A DNA stretch of 64,000 nucleotides from Isoetes taiwanensis (Eukaryota > Streptophyta > Lycopodiopsida > Isoetales > Isoetaceae): the NCBI GenBank assembly GCA_021234155.1, contig JAJEKV010000005.1:6739216-6803215 (forward strand), read 5' to 3'. This document shows positions 46,085-57,179 of this stretch, piece after piece; the stretch's first letter is position 1; each line of letters begins with the position of its first letter. The notes under the pieces are model-generated. The model made no database searches, had not been told where the DNA came from, and saw only the letters and a program-made list of their open reading frames with translations. Made by a program: the position numbers and the translations under genes.

Positions 46085-48601
46085 AGAGATAGTTCAAAAC
46101 GCAAACCTTTCTAGAACCTAGCAAGAAGGTGGTTTACGTTTTGGAGGCCCTCTCCTTGTCGGGATTTTGGCCGGAGAAAGAGAAAAGGACTTGACATGGA
46201 GTGGGGGTGTTGACGGAAGAGCATGGAGAAAAAGAAAGAGAGAGGAAAAGAGAGGGACTTCCTCTCCCCAAGGCCCCGGGATCTGACGAGAGAGGGAAAG
46301 AGAATCGCGATTTAGCTCGCCAATGGAGAGATATCGAGACCCCGGGGACCAAGTTCCTGCGGAGAAGACCAGAGACCTCCAAGAAGCGCCAACGAAGCTC
46401 ACTTCCCATCACACTCAGAGTCAATTGGCCTAGGAGTCAAGAACTTTGCAAAACCAACCTTGTAACTTGCTCCCTAGGGTAATTTCGCCATTCCCGACGA
46501 TTTGGCAGTGGTCGATTTGCCATTCCCGAGCCTCCCGGTGTCCGAACGACAAAACACTACGGTTTATACAAGGCCGACCTCAGGGACCCCGGGTTTGACA
46601 AGTTCTCCGGACCGATCTGGAATCTTTTGGGCCTTCCCAAGAGGGGCCCCCGAACGGAGGATCCAACGGTCGGATAGGGATCCGGGCCCGGAGGGTGGTC
46701 ACAGCAGGCCCCCTGGGGAGCGCCAGAAGGGTCTGCCGGGAACTTTTTGGATCCCGCCCCACGGGTCCCAGGACTCTCCCTCTTGTGAGGGATCCCCGCA
46801 AGGTCCTGGCCTCATTTGACTTGGGAAGGGTGCCAGCTCGGTTGTTCCGCAGAACGGGCTACCCCACCATTCTAATGCTAACCCTTTGACCTAGACCTTC
46901 TCCTAAAAATTTTGAAAATTGGGTGTGTGGCCGGAGATGAATTAGGAATCCAAACCGGCAAAAAATCAGAATTTATTTTCGCACAATGCATTAATTGCGA
47001 ATTTATGAATGTCTTGCCACCGCAAAGCGCCATCGGGAGGAGGACAGCCCAAACTCCGGCCCGCCGGGCCTTCCCCTTGCTCGTATTCTGGGCCGTAGCT
47101 TTCTGGCCAGGTCCCTGCGTAACAGACAAGTCTCGGCCCTCAAAACGCAAACCTTTCTAGAACCTAGCAACTCACAGGGTTTACGTTTTGGAGGCCCTCT
47201 CCTTGTCAGATTCGGCCGGGACCTTGCGCCGTGACTTGACGTGGAGTGGGGGTGTTGACGCCAGAGCACGGACCCTAAAATCCCCCCGAAGCTGCTTGCC
47301 CCGAATTTCCTCTCCCCAAGGCCCTGGGGACGGACGGGCAACCTCCCCTCTCCGGAATCGCGATTTGGCTTTGCCAATGGACTCAGAACATCGACATTGC
47401 CCTGGGGACCAAGTTCCGTGGCCAGAAGACCACCCGACCTCCAAGAAGCGCCAACGTAGTTCACTTCCATCACACTCGTAGTCAATTGGCCTAGGATGTG
47501 GATGCGGGATACTGTCGTGGAGGGCGTGAGTGTTTCTTTCTTTGGCAAAACCGACCTTGTAACTTGCTCCCTAGGGTAATTTCACCATTCCGAACGATTT
47601 GGCAGGGTCGATTTGCCATTCCGGAGCCTCCCCGGTGCCCGAACGACAAAACACTACGGTTTATACAAGGCCGACCTCAGGACACCCCGCGGTTTGACAA
47701 GTTCTCCCGGACCGATCTGGAATCTTTTGGGCCTTCCCGAAGAGGGGCCCCTGAACGGAGGATCCAACGGTCGGATAGGGGAACCGGGCTCCGGGAGGGT
47801 GGTCATTAGCTTGCAGCCCCCTGGGGGAGCGCTGCCAGGAAGGGCTGCCTCGGGAACTTTTTTGGATCCCGCCTCTTGGGGTCCGGACTCTCCCCTCTTG
47901 TGAGGGATCCCTGCAAGGTCCTGGCCTCATTTGACCTGGGGAAGGGTGCCAGCTCGGTTGCCCTGCAACGGGCTGCCCCGACCGTTCTAATGCTAACCCT
48001 TTGACCTAGACCTTCTCCAAAAATTTTGAAAATTGGGTTGTGTGCTGGAGATGAATTAGGAATCTGTCTGGCAAAAAATCAGAATTTATTTTCGTACAAT
48101 ATGTCTTGCCACTGCAAAAGCGCCCCCCGACTTCTACTTGCCACATCGGGAGGAGGACAGGCCCAAACTCCGCTCCATCAGTTCCCCTTGCTCCGTATTC
48201 TCGGCTGCAGCTTCTCGGCCAGGTCCCAAGTGCAACAGACCAAGTCTCGGCCCTCAAAACGCAAACCCTTCTAGAACCTGGCAACCCACAGGGTTTACGT
48301 TTTGGAGGCCCTCTCCTTCTCAGATTCGGCCGGGACCTTGTGCCGTGACTTGACGTGGAGTGGGGGTGTTGATGCCAGAGCACGGACCCTAAAATCCCCC
48401 AGAAGCTGCTTGCCCCGAATTTCCTCTCCCCAAGGCCCTGGGGACGGACGGGTGACCTCCCCTCTCCGGAATCGTGATTTGGCTCTGCGAATGGACTCAG
48501 AACGTCGACATTGCCCTGGGGACCAAATTCTGTGGCCAGAAGACCACCCGACCTTCAAGAAGCGCCAAAGTAGCTCACTTCCATCACACTCGTAGTCAAT
48601 T
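46085..48601 (+). repeat. Tandem satellite, unit about 1.1 kb, left part
   Basis: Marker gaacctagcaa/gaacctggcaa and its flanks recur at about 46110, 47160 and 48275. Units run 46095-47138, 47139-48254 and from 48255 until the transposon at 48602. They include a block with ccctgggga, a block with gcgggatactgtcgtgg and a block with ccctagggtaattt. No frame is conserved between units, so I do not see a gene. The first unit is GA-invaded at 46165-46360. Family not recognised. Confidence 0.8.
48598..48601. repeat. Target-site duplication AATT, left
   Basis: AATT stands before the left TIR and again after the right TIR (55600-55603). The unoccupied neighbouring satellite unit has one AATT at 47484-47487 in the same context (tagtc-AATT-ggcctagg). 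Confidence 0.8.
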
Positions 48602-48961
48602 GGGTGTAAATTCTATACTGGTGTACAAAAAGCACTGTCCGGACATGTGCTTTATATGCTGAAAGCGCTTAGTACCTCCTTAGTCGTGTGAAGTCCAACT
48701 GAATTAAAACAGAATTGGCATGCACCAAGAATAGTATATGCAATTCCGGAATGGCAGGGATCAGTGACTAGGATCTCCAAAGACGCGGGAACTCCGTTGG
48801 CGGGGAGGATGGTTGGAGTTTCCTTTAGTGGTTGGCGGGAGAAATCAGAATTCGGAATTGCAATTAGAGAATTGCAATACCAATTCATACAATTCGAACA
48901 AATTTTGCATTGTTTCAATTGAATTTTCAATTTGGAATTGTAATTCGAGTCGTGAATTTCA

Positions 48962-51900
48962 ATGGAAAGCTCCCGAAAAGCATCGATTCAACTAGAAGAA
49001 GGATTTTCTTGCAAATTCAAGCTGAAAATAGAAGAAAATCCCGAAAGAAAGGGAAGAGAGAGAGAGAAGGAAAACAATCCTCCTTCCAATACCAAAGATT
49101 GTGGTGTTTTGAGGAAAGATGATTACAGGAATTGTCGAAGAATTTGGAAGATTATTTCAATGAAATTACAAATACTTTTGCCTCGAATGTGGACAAAGGG
49201 AAGTTAGCATCGAGATTCTTCAAGAAGATTAAACATCTTCCACTCGATGTTGATGTAGCAGATCCAAAGAAAATGCCCTTATGAGGGATTTAATTTTGAA
49301 TATGAAAGAGACTTTTCAAGCTCAAAAATATTATAGAAATACTGATGTTCTTCAAGCAAAAAGGAGTACACTGCAAATGGCTGCATCTTCAACAAAGGGA
49401 GTGAATCAATCAGCAATAGCAACTTCTATCTATTCCAAGAAGAACTGTGGCAAGAGCATTTCAGAGACGTGTGTATGCAGAATTTGAAGCAGGTCCCTGG
49501 TCAATGTTTCAGAGGAGAAAAAGGTCTGATGCACTTTCGGATGATGAAGCAAGAGGGTAAGATAAAGAATTTTGGGATGAGAATACTAGGATCTCACCAT
49601 ATAAAAACATGTGAGAAAACATGTTAGTGAAACAGTGAAAAGATTGACCATCCTATTCATTTCTTTGGAGGTGACACAAGTAAGCACATTCTCTCTTTTT
49701 TTTTTTTCTCAGATTTTGCATGATATTGTTCTTTGAACTGTGTTATGATCGGGTTGCGCTTTTATCTTCAATTCAGGAAAGAGTATCCCGAGATCAATAT
49801 ATGCCCAGCAAACCTTTGAGAAGCTTAAACCAAGCTATATTAGGAGATTGCAAGAAAGAGAGACTTGTCACGCCAAGCATTACCACATGCACCTTGATTT
49901 TGTTATGCAGGCAATTAATAACATGAGGTCTGATCCTTATGGTGTGCACAAAGATTGCAAATGCGAATGCAGGGTATGTGGTCCAGGTCCAACATCCAAT
50001 GCTAAGCACAATATTTTCAAATCTACAAGTGAGTATTGGAGAAATGTGGTATGCCCCAAAGTAGAAGCAGATGAATGGCACAAACATGCATGTTTGATGC
50101 AGACCTGCAAGAAATGTGGTCTCAAGAGGTAAGTTATTAACATAGCTCATATATATTGTTTAACTTTTCATTTCTATGATATCTAGATAACATATGTCAT
50201 ATACATTGTTTTACTTTTCATTTCTATGATATCTAGCTTCAATATTATCTTACAGTACTTTCTCTATTCCACTTTATACAGGATTCCAAAGTGTCCAAGG
50301 GAAACAAGTAAATCATTAGAACACCTGATGGATTGGAAAGTTTTTGAAAAAGTTAGTGTTGAGATTGTGTTAGAAGGATGACGTCATTTATACTAATTTG
50401 TTGATTCTACTGCTTGCAGCAAGAAGCTGTTTCTAAGAGAAACCCTAAGAAGAAACCAACTAAAGTTACAAGATTGGCCTACAAGACTGGTACCCCTTTT
50501 GAATTTCAGGAACATGCAAGAAAAACAATGGCAGCATTTGTGCCACACAACTACAAGGCTCATTGGCAAGCAAAACAATTCAGACAATGTTTGGCAAGTT
50601 TTGGAGAAGACACAATAGTTTCTGTAATTGACTTTGCAGAAAACTATGGTTTCAAAGTTCAGTAGGAAGCGCAATCATGTCATTGGCACACTGACCAGGT
50701 ATCCATTTTAGTTCATATCACTTACAGGTTTGGAAGGAAACAACAGGTGGATGGCAATGACATCAAGAAGAAAAGAAAAGATATGAAGCAAAAAGACGAT
50801 AACAGAGAAATTATAAAAGAGTGTCACTTCTATATTTCAGATGAGAAGTCTCATGACACTGAATTTGTACAGCATTGCCTCTTAAAACATGCCACTTTAT
50901 TGGAGTTAAATGGTATTCAATATTCCAAGCATTATGTATGGTCAGATGGTTGTTCATCTCAATTTAAGTTTGCAAGACCATTCTATTTCTTGGGTAGATG
51001 GTACAGAGATCTTGGGAAGGAGATTATTTGGAATTTCTTTGCCAGCTCGCATGGAAAAGGTGAGCATGATGGCCAAGGAGCAGTGGTAAAAAGATTTCTC
51101 ACAAAGGAACAACCGGCAAGATAATGGGAGAAAACTCCAGCAGGCCGCAGATGTCGCTCGATTTCTAAATGAATTCTTTACCAACAGCTCATCGATTCGA
51201 TATACACGGTGTAAGCACTCGTGACTTGTAGCACTTGAAGCACTTAGACCTGTATTTTAGTCTAATTATTGTTCATGATTTTTATGTATGTTTGGTGATA
51301 CTTTACTAGTTTTATACATGTTGAAGGCCATTTATGTATAAATATAACATTTTGAACTTTTTTTTTGTTATTGGAATGTTTACTTACCTTGCATAACAAG
51401 ATTACAAAGACTTTACAAAGCTAGCTTAAGCACTTACAACACTTGATTAATTGTTGCCTGCAGGTACTTTTGGGAAATTGACCCTCATAGTATAGATAGA
51501 TCAGAAAGGTATGATGCTCAGACCCTCAAAAGGACAACTAAAATTCATTGCATCAGGCCTTTTGATAGAGAAAATTCTTTGAAGCTTGCACATAGACCTT
51601 TGTCATGTTTTTGCATGTCTTGCCAGCAAGGGAAATGGGACTCCTATAGCACTAAATCTCGTATAGGAGGTTGGGAGACAAATGAGTTGGTCCCAAAAAG
51701 AGCAGAACTGCAGGAAATTCCTGACAATGAGGTTGTGTCTGAAGACGAGGAGACTGATAGTGAAGATGATGGTGACCATGATCTGATCAGCTCTAATGTA
51801 GAAGTAGGGGACAATTTTGCAGTGAATGCAGAAGAAGGCAATGCTGAGGGTGTAGACTTTTATGTCCTGAAATGTATTGAGACAAAGAACACATTACTAG

Positions 51901-52142
51901 ATGATTATGAAGATGGCTGGGGCAATGTTTTTGGAATTGGTGAGGTCATACTTTCTGGCTACTATTACAAACAATTGGAAGGAGAATTAAGTTTTCAACT
52001 TCTTTTAGACAAACCACTGGCCACAGTGTACAGCCACCTCGTTAGGATTTGCAAATTTGACATGACTTTGGTGAAAGACAACCTGTATAGTATGGATGAG
52101 CAGACATGCCAACAAATAATGAGCAGCCTGCCTTCAAGTTGA
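48962..52142 (+). pseudogene. DDE-like transposase gene, five exons, disrupted
   Basis: Exons with matching GT-AG phases: about 48962-49679, 49777-50128, 50282-50351, 50420-51208 and 51464-52142. Exon 1 has frameshifts (near 49120, 49270 and 49440). Exon 2 holds TFEKLKPSYIRRLQERETCH and a Cys-rich, probably zinc-binding stretch CKCECRVCG...CLMQTCKKCG. Exon 4 has the catalytic-type motifs VIDFAENYGF (Asp codon 50630-50632), SDGCSSQFK (about 50942-50968) and FFASSHGKGEHDGQGAVVKR (about 51035-51095). These are typical of a widespread, poorly described transposase-derived family of plants, cnidarians and insects. A TAG at 50663-50665 and a frameshift near 51120 break exon 4. Exon 5 has RYFWEIDPHS, an acidic patch EDEETDSEDDGD and a 226-residue tail. 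It presumably acted on the TIRs. The 5' start is uncertain. Confidence 0.75.
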
Positions 52143-52309
52143 TAACAGTTTCTAATCATCAATTGTGCAAAGAAGATAAAAATATTCATTGATAACTTAA
52201 TAAGTATATCCAGATCCAAAGGATATATCAAAATGTATACAAAATTGGCCAGCCTACATGAACAACAAAAATGGCTGGCTGTCAGTTGACTATTTACAAT
52301 GTGTTTCAC

Positions 52310-54607
52310 CTAACTATTTACAAATTGTTTCAGGTGTTGCAAGGCAGAATTGTTGATGAACTTGCTATCTGCCTGTTCAGTCAGCCACTTCACAAATGTA
52401 GAGTAATAGAGATCAAAAGAAACCTGCTGAGGAACTGTTAACATTGCTGCATCCAACCTCTCAAGAATTTCCACGGCCTCCATATCAAAGAAATCCACAA
52501 GTTGTATTCTCTTCAATAATGTCTTCCAGTTATCATCCATTGCAAGTTGATACAACAATGGAAAAATGGAATCCACTAGCAAACTTGAACTTGACTTAAA
52601 TTCTTCAATCCTCATGCTTGCTGCAATAACAGTTGTATAAGGTGGAGACAAGAATGTTTTATAAACTGAGTCATCAACCAAAATACATCTTTCAGTGTAT
52701 TGAGGAAACTGGCTATACACCTTTTCCAAAGGTTTCATGAACACTGGTTTGTCAACATGTCCAGGTAACGTGAAAGGCATTTTGTCACAAAACTCTTGTC
52801 CCCAAATAAAAACAAACCTGTGTATAAGTAATGGACACAACTTCTGTAACACCTCCTTTGTATTGAAACCAGTCATAGATGACCATATAGCCAAGTCATA
52901 GTAAACACTTACCTTGTTTAAAAATTCTGTAACACCAGGCCTGAATAGAACTATCTTGTTTTTTGTATACTCTATAATGTGTGGGCCAGGTATTTCAAGT
53001 TTTTAAGACTTTGAATATGTTTTGACCAAAACACCATTGAGGTCCATAATCAATAGCTTTCTACTCACCATGATATCTCTGCTATGTGCTGCTTTACTTG
53101 TTGAACCTGCTGGCTCAACACTTGCTGGCTCAACACTTGCTGGCAAACTTGCTGGCTCAACACTTGTTTCAAATGTCTTGGCAACTGTATCAACACAATG
53201 TTGAACCATTGTTGGCTGTACTATATTTGCCTCTGAAACTATCTTTTGTGGAACAAAAGCTGGCTGAACACTTGTTTCAAATGTCTCAACTATATTTGGC
53301 TCAACTATAGTTGGTGGAACTATAGTTTCACTCTCCTTTTCTGCTCTCCTTTTCTTCACTTTATTGATGATGTTTGATTTTTCTTTTTCATTATCCAATT
53401 TGTTTGAATTTCGTGCAGACCTACATTAGAACAAAACAAATTCAAACAACCATTGCAAAGCAATTTAAATTTTTTTTATTAATAACACTCAAATGGCTAC
53501 AATGAACACTCAAATACCTTCTAATGGCTACAACACTGCCTTTCATTGATATGGAATTATCTCCAATTGTCCCTGCATGGAATCAAGGCCAGCTAATTTT
53601 CATGTAACAGACTCTTGATTGAGACAGAATCATTTTTGTCATTCAGAGCATCGTATAGCTTGAAATAGAATACCTTCTTTTGGAGTTGGACCCTGATCTT
53701 CTACTTCAACAGCAACAGTGGCAGCAGATTGACCTGTGGTGATGATGCTTTCCCAAGTAGCAGCATTATTAAGTGCTACAAGTGCTTCATCTGTTGTTTG
53801 CTGCAACTCTAAACTTGTATTCTCATCAGCCTCTAATGCATCTTTCAGATTCTTCTTGCTTCTGAATGGATAAGTCCTCTTAGGTGCTTCTCCTTTCCTG
53901 CTTGCTTTATCTTTGCTTTTCTGTTTCTTTGGAACCTGCACTTTTAATTTGGGTGAAAATTTCCTTTTCTTCGAATGTTCCTTCACCACTTCTATCTCTG
54001 TGTCACTCTCTTGATGTGACTCTGAATTTCCTTTCCCCTCAACAACCTTCCCATCATCTGTTAGTATAACATTATCTGTAGCAGTTTCACCCTCATCATC
54101 TGTTAGTATAACATTATTTGCTCCAATCTTATAAGGAGATCTTGAAGTTGAGGGTAGCAGAGCAAGATTTCCAAAAGGTGATATCCTATCATGTACAATG
54201 GAAGGTGATCCTGTATTTTCAAGCACTGTCTCGTCCACAGGCACTGTCATACCAAGCTCTAAAAATAAAGCAGAACTGATAGATGAAGTGCAAACAATGC
54301 ATTTACCTTTAGCCAACAAAGCTGTGCACATTAAGTGATACTCATGATCACATTTTGGTTTTACTGATAACTTGTAATTGCTGGAGAATGCTAATCCACA
54401 TGCAGCACAAGCGTCCTCAAATAGCACAGATAAGTCTCTACTAACTGCATTGACTCTAATTGGTGAAAATTTCATACCTTTCAGTTCTTCCAAGTTTTTG
54501 AGGTTTGATCTCAGTATTGAGAGGTTAGCATCCTTCATGTGAAGTTCACCTTGCAATTCATCCCTTCTTGATCTTGGTTTGGATTGACCTTCCCCGTAAC
54601 TTGCCAT
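52310..54607 (-). pseudogene. RING-H2 finger fused to FCP/NIF-like HAD phosphatase, one in-frame stop
   Basis: Three exons joined by GT-AG introns in phase: 54607-53674, 53572-53518 and 53420-52310, giving 699 codons plus stop. Residues 67-106 are a RING-H2 finger (C67, C70, C86, H88, H91, C94, C103, C106), the E3 ubiquitin-ligase fold. Residues about 210-250 are Lys/Arg-rich (KKRKFSPK, PKKQKSK), a likely nuclear signal. A repetitive Val/Glu/Pro linker follows, then the phosphatase: motif I LLIMDLNGVLV, RPGVTEFLNK, LAIWSSMTGFNT, DKPVFMKPL and CILVDDSVYK, in the order of FCP1/NIF-type HAD enzymes. Motif I has Asn where the second catalytic Asp is usual, as in some plant relatives. TAA at 53003-53005 interrupts the frame just after motif I; coding resumes in the same frame. 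Without it the protein would be full length. I know of no standard transposon gene with this layout. Confidence 0.75.
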
Positions 54608-55122
54608 TTTTTTTTTGCTGCATAGGTCTCAAGCATAATACTTGTTTCAAGCTCAAGAATGTCTTTTTCTAAACTCGAGTTACCCGCAAAGATTTTTGAG
54701 TTCTAATTCTTTTTTCATTTGCTCAATATTATTGTTTGCTTCTCGCCACATTGCCACTTAAAGCCTGGTTTGAGAGATCCTCTCACGCCAATGTGACAAG
54801 GATGTCATTCAACTCCAATGCACAAGCTTCTCTCTCACTAGAAATTCTCGGTGATCTCATTCTCGACGTGGGGTTCTATATTCTCAGACAATTTTTGTGC
54901 TCAAAATAAAAGATTCCACCGCCAACTTCTTTTCCTCTTGAGCTTCTACCGTCTTCTTTCTCAGTATTTTTTGGTTCCAATGATTCGGGCTTCCTACACC
55001 TCCCCAGATTTCATAATTTGAGCTCTCAGAAACCTAATTTACCTTGTGCTTTTCAGATTTTTTTGTGCAGATATGCAATTTTCCCATGCAAAAGCATAGG
55101 CTATCTGCTTTTCTCGACCTCA

Positions 55123-55353
55123 TTATTGCATAATCCCCTCACCGATAAAGCTTTTTATCAATGTTTGTAATTGTTCTTTCGGATGTGGGGCTGTACCGGT
55201 AGATTTTTTATATCGTGGTCCGAATTTATCTCCTCTCCAAACCGATAGACAATCTTCTTTGGTGATTTTTTTCTCCAAATATTTCATTTTTAGAGCCGGA
55301 ATTAGTCCATCATCCGACAATCCATGCATTTCCACAAAATCTTTCATCATCAC
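55123..55353 (-). CDS. Small basic hypothetical frame inside the transposon
   Basis: Seventy-six codons from the ATG at 55353, or longer if an upstream start or exon exists, since the frame stays open through KWKASKWRS. It is rich in Lys and contains DFVEMHGLSDDGLIPALKMKYL and a WRGDKFGPRYKK stretch. No family recognised. It lies upstream of, and on the same strand as, the RING-phosphatase gene, so it could be a 5' exon or a third, independent gene. The stop at 55123 argues against it being spliced unchanged. Confidence 0.3.
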   Translation of the reverse strand: MMMKDFVEMHGLSDDGLIPALKMKYLEKKITKEDCLSVWRGDKFGPRYKKSTGTAPHPKEQLQTLIKSFIGEGIMQ

Positions 55354-55388
55354 GCTTCGCCATTTCGATGCTTTCCATTTGGCTTTCG

Positions 55389-55498
55389 GTATGGCTATGG
55401 CGCGAGAAAATCCCAGACTAAAAGCTATGGCTATGGCGCGAGAAAGTTCGACTAAAAGCTATGGCTTATGGCTATGGCGTACGGTTATGGCGCGGGAA
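55389..55498. repeat. Subterminal repeats of the TIR transposon
   Basis: The string atggctatggcgcgagaaa occurs twice in full, followed by two shortened variants, separated by gactaaaagct. Subterminal repeats often serve as transposase-binding sites; that role is inferred. The left subterminal region (48840-48985) is instead rich in GAATT/AATTC words. Confidence 0.6.
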
Positions 55499-55603
55499 CT
55501 GCCAGCATTAATTGCGTGACACAAGGCTGACGGGATCCAAGTGCTTTAGGTGCTGGGTGCTGTCGCGTTTTTTTTATCACCAGTATAGAATTTACACCCA
55601 ATT

Positions 55604-56690
55604 GGCCTAGGATGTGGATGCGGGATACTGTCGTGGAGGGCGTGAGTGTTTCTTTCTTTTGCAAAACCGACCTTGTAACTTGCTCCCTAGGGTAATTTCG
55701 CCATTCCGGACGATTTGGCAGGGTCGATTTGCCATTCCGGAGCCTCCCCGGTGCCCGAACGACAAAACACTGCGGTTTATACAAGGCCGACCTCACAGGA
55801 CGCCCCGCGGTTTGACAAGTTCTCCCGGACCGATCTGGAATCTTTTGGGCCTTCCCGAAGAGGGGCCCCTGAACGGAGGATCCAACGGTCGGATAGGGGA
55901 ACCAGCTCGGGAGGGTGGTCATTAGTGTCGCGACCCCGGGAGCACCGCCGGGGAAGGGCTGCCTCGGGAACTTTTTTGGATCCCGCCTCTTGGGGTCCGG
56001 ACTCTCCCCTCTTGTGAGGGATCCCTGCAAGGTCCTGGCCTCGTTTGACTTGGGGAAGGGTGCCAGCTCGGTTGCCCTGCAACGGGCTGCCCCGACCGTT
56101 CTAATGCTAACCCTTTGACCTAGACTTTCTCCAAAAATTTCGAAAATTGGGCTGTGTGCTGGAGATGAATTAGGAATCCAGCTGGCAAAAAATCAGAATT
56201 TATTTTCGTACAATGCATTAATTGCGAATTTATGAATGTTTTGCCATCGCAAAAGCCCTCGACTTCTATTTGCCACATCGGGAGGAGGACATGCCCAAAC
56301 TCCGCTCCGTCGGTTCCCTTGCTCCGTATTCTCGGCTGCAGCTTCTCGGCTAGGTCCCAAGTGCAACAGACCAAGCCTCGACCCTCAAAACGCAAACCCT
56401 TCTAGAACCTGGCAACTCACAGGGTTTACGTTTCGGAGGCTCTCTCCTTGTCAGATTTGGCCGGGACCTTGCGCCGTGACTTGATGTGGAGTGGGGGTGT
56501 TGACGCCAGAGCACGGACCCTAAAATCCCCTCGAAAACTGCTTGCCCCGAATTTCCTCTCCCCAAGGCCCTGGGGACGGACGGGCGAGCTCCCCTCCCCG
56601 GAACTGCGATTCGTCTCTGCCAATGGACTCAGGACGTCGACATTGCCCTGGGGAGCAAGTTCCGTGGCCAGAAGACCACACATGTTCACC
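55604..56690 (+). repeat. Tandem satellite, unit about 1.1 kb, right part
   Basis: Continues the interrupted third unit exactly where the transposon left it (ggcctaggatgtgg) to about 56384, giving a unit of about 1128 bp without the insert. A partial fourth unit runs to about 56690, where it breaks into the CpG-rich repeat. No gene. Confidence 0.8.
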
Positions 56691-56707
56691 CAACTAAGAA
56701 ATGAGTT

Positions 56708-57176
56708 TTGACGCCGCCAGATATCGCCGCGACGCGACGTATTGTCAACGGCCACCGCCAGTCACCTACGACTTGGCAAGACACGCGGCAAATACGCATC
56801 GACGCGGTCATCCGTTTCGTAATGTCACGCCACGCCGCATGCAACGCCACGCCGCGGCACATCCACCGGGCGCGGACACTGCCGCCCACGCGGCGCCCAA
56901 ATCCACCCGGCGCGGACGGATAGACCAAGTGACGCTGACGCCGCATGCGACGCGGACGCGAATAAATATGGCAACTGTCGTCGACTTGGCACCGACATCC
57001 ACTGGCGCGGACAGATCCGCCGGATCACGAAGTGTCGACGTCAGAAGATACGCCGCCGATGCGACGGCGTTCTGCGATGTGATGTCACATTGACGTCGCA
57101 TGGTCACGTCAATTGCAACATCACGTCGCAGGAACGTCGCAAGCCCACGTCGCTAAATGACCATTCTCTTGTTGTG
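56708..57176 (+). repeat. CpG-rich dispersed repeat, copy 2
   Basis: CG-dense sequence with tccactggcgcggaca and a right end gcaagcccacgtcgctaaat...ccattctc, shared with 33641-34196. Overlapping frames of 67-130 codons on both strands come from the composition. Confidence 0.55.
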
Positions 57177-57179
57177 ATT

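Larger units (their letters stand above)
48602..55599. mobile_element. 6998-bp TIR DNA transposon with transposase and RING-phosphatase gene
   Basis: The ends are perfect 22-bp inverted repeats beginning GGGTGTAAATTC and flanked by a 4-bp AATT duplication. The empty site is seen in a sister satellite unit, so the borders are exact. Two convergent genes fill it: a multi-exon DDE-like transposase on plus (48962-52142) and a RING-H2/FCP-type protein on minus (54607-52310), with 167 bp between their stops. A short minus frame (55123-55353) and subterminal repeats lie near the right end. A 4-bp duplication is compatible with Sola-like elements, but I cannot fix the superfamily from sequence alone. 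Both genes carry stops, so this copy is probably inactive, though young enough to keep identical TIRs. Confidence 0.9.

Noticed and set aside
46502-48353. Frames of 60-125 codons in the satellite, such as 47003-47548 on minus
   Set aside because: The frames are not conserved as the same protein among satellite units; length differences between units shift them.
52995-53010. Intron spanning the in-frame TAA of the phosphatase gene
   Set aside because: Conserved coding continues in the same frame directly on both sides, leaving no room for an intron.
56701-57107. 130-codon Arg/Ala/His-rich frame and its minus-strand partners
   Set aside because: CG-dense DNA lacks stop codons by composition; frames overlap on both strands with no motif.
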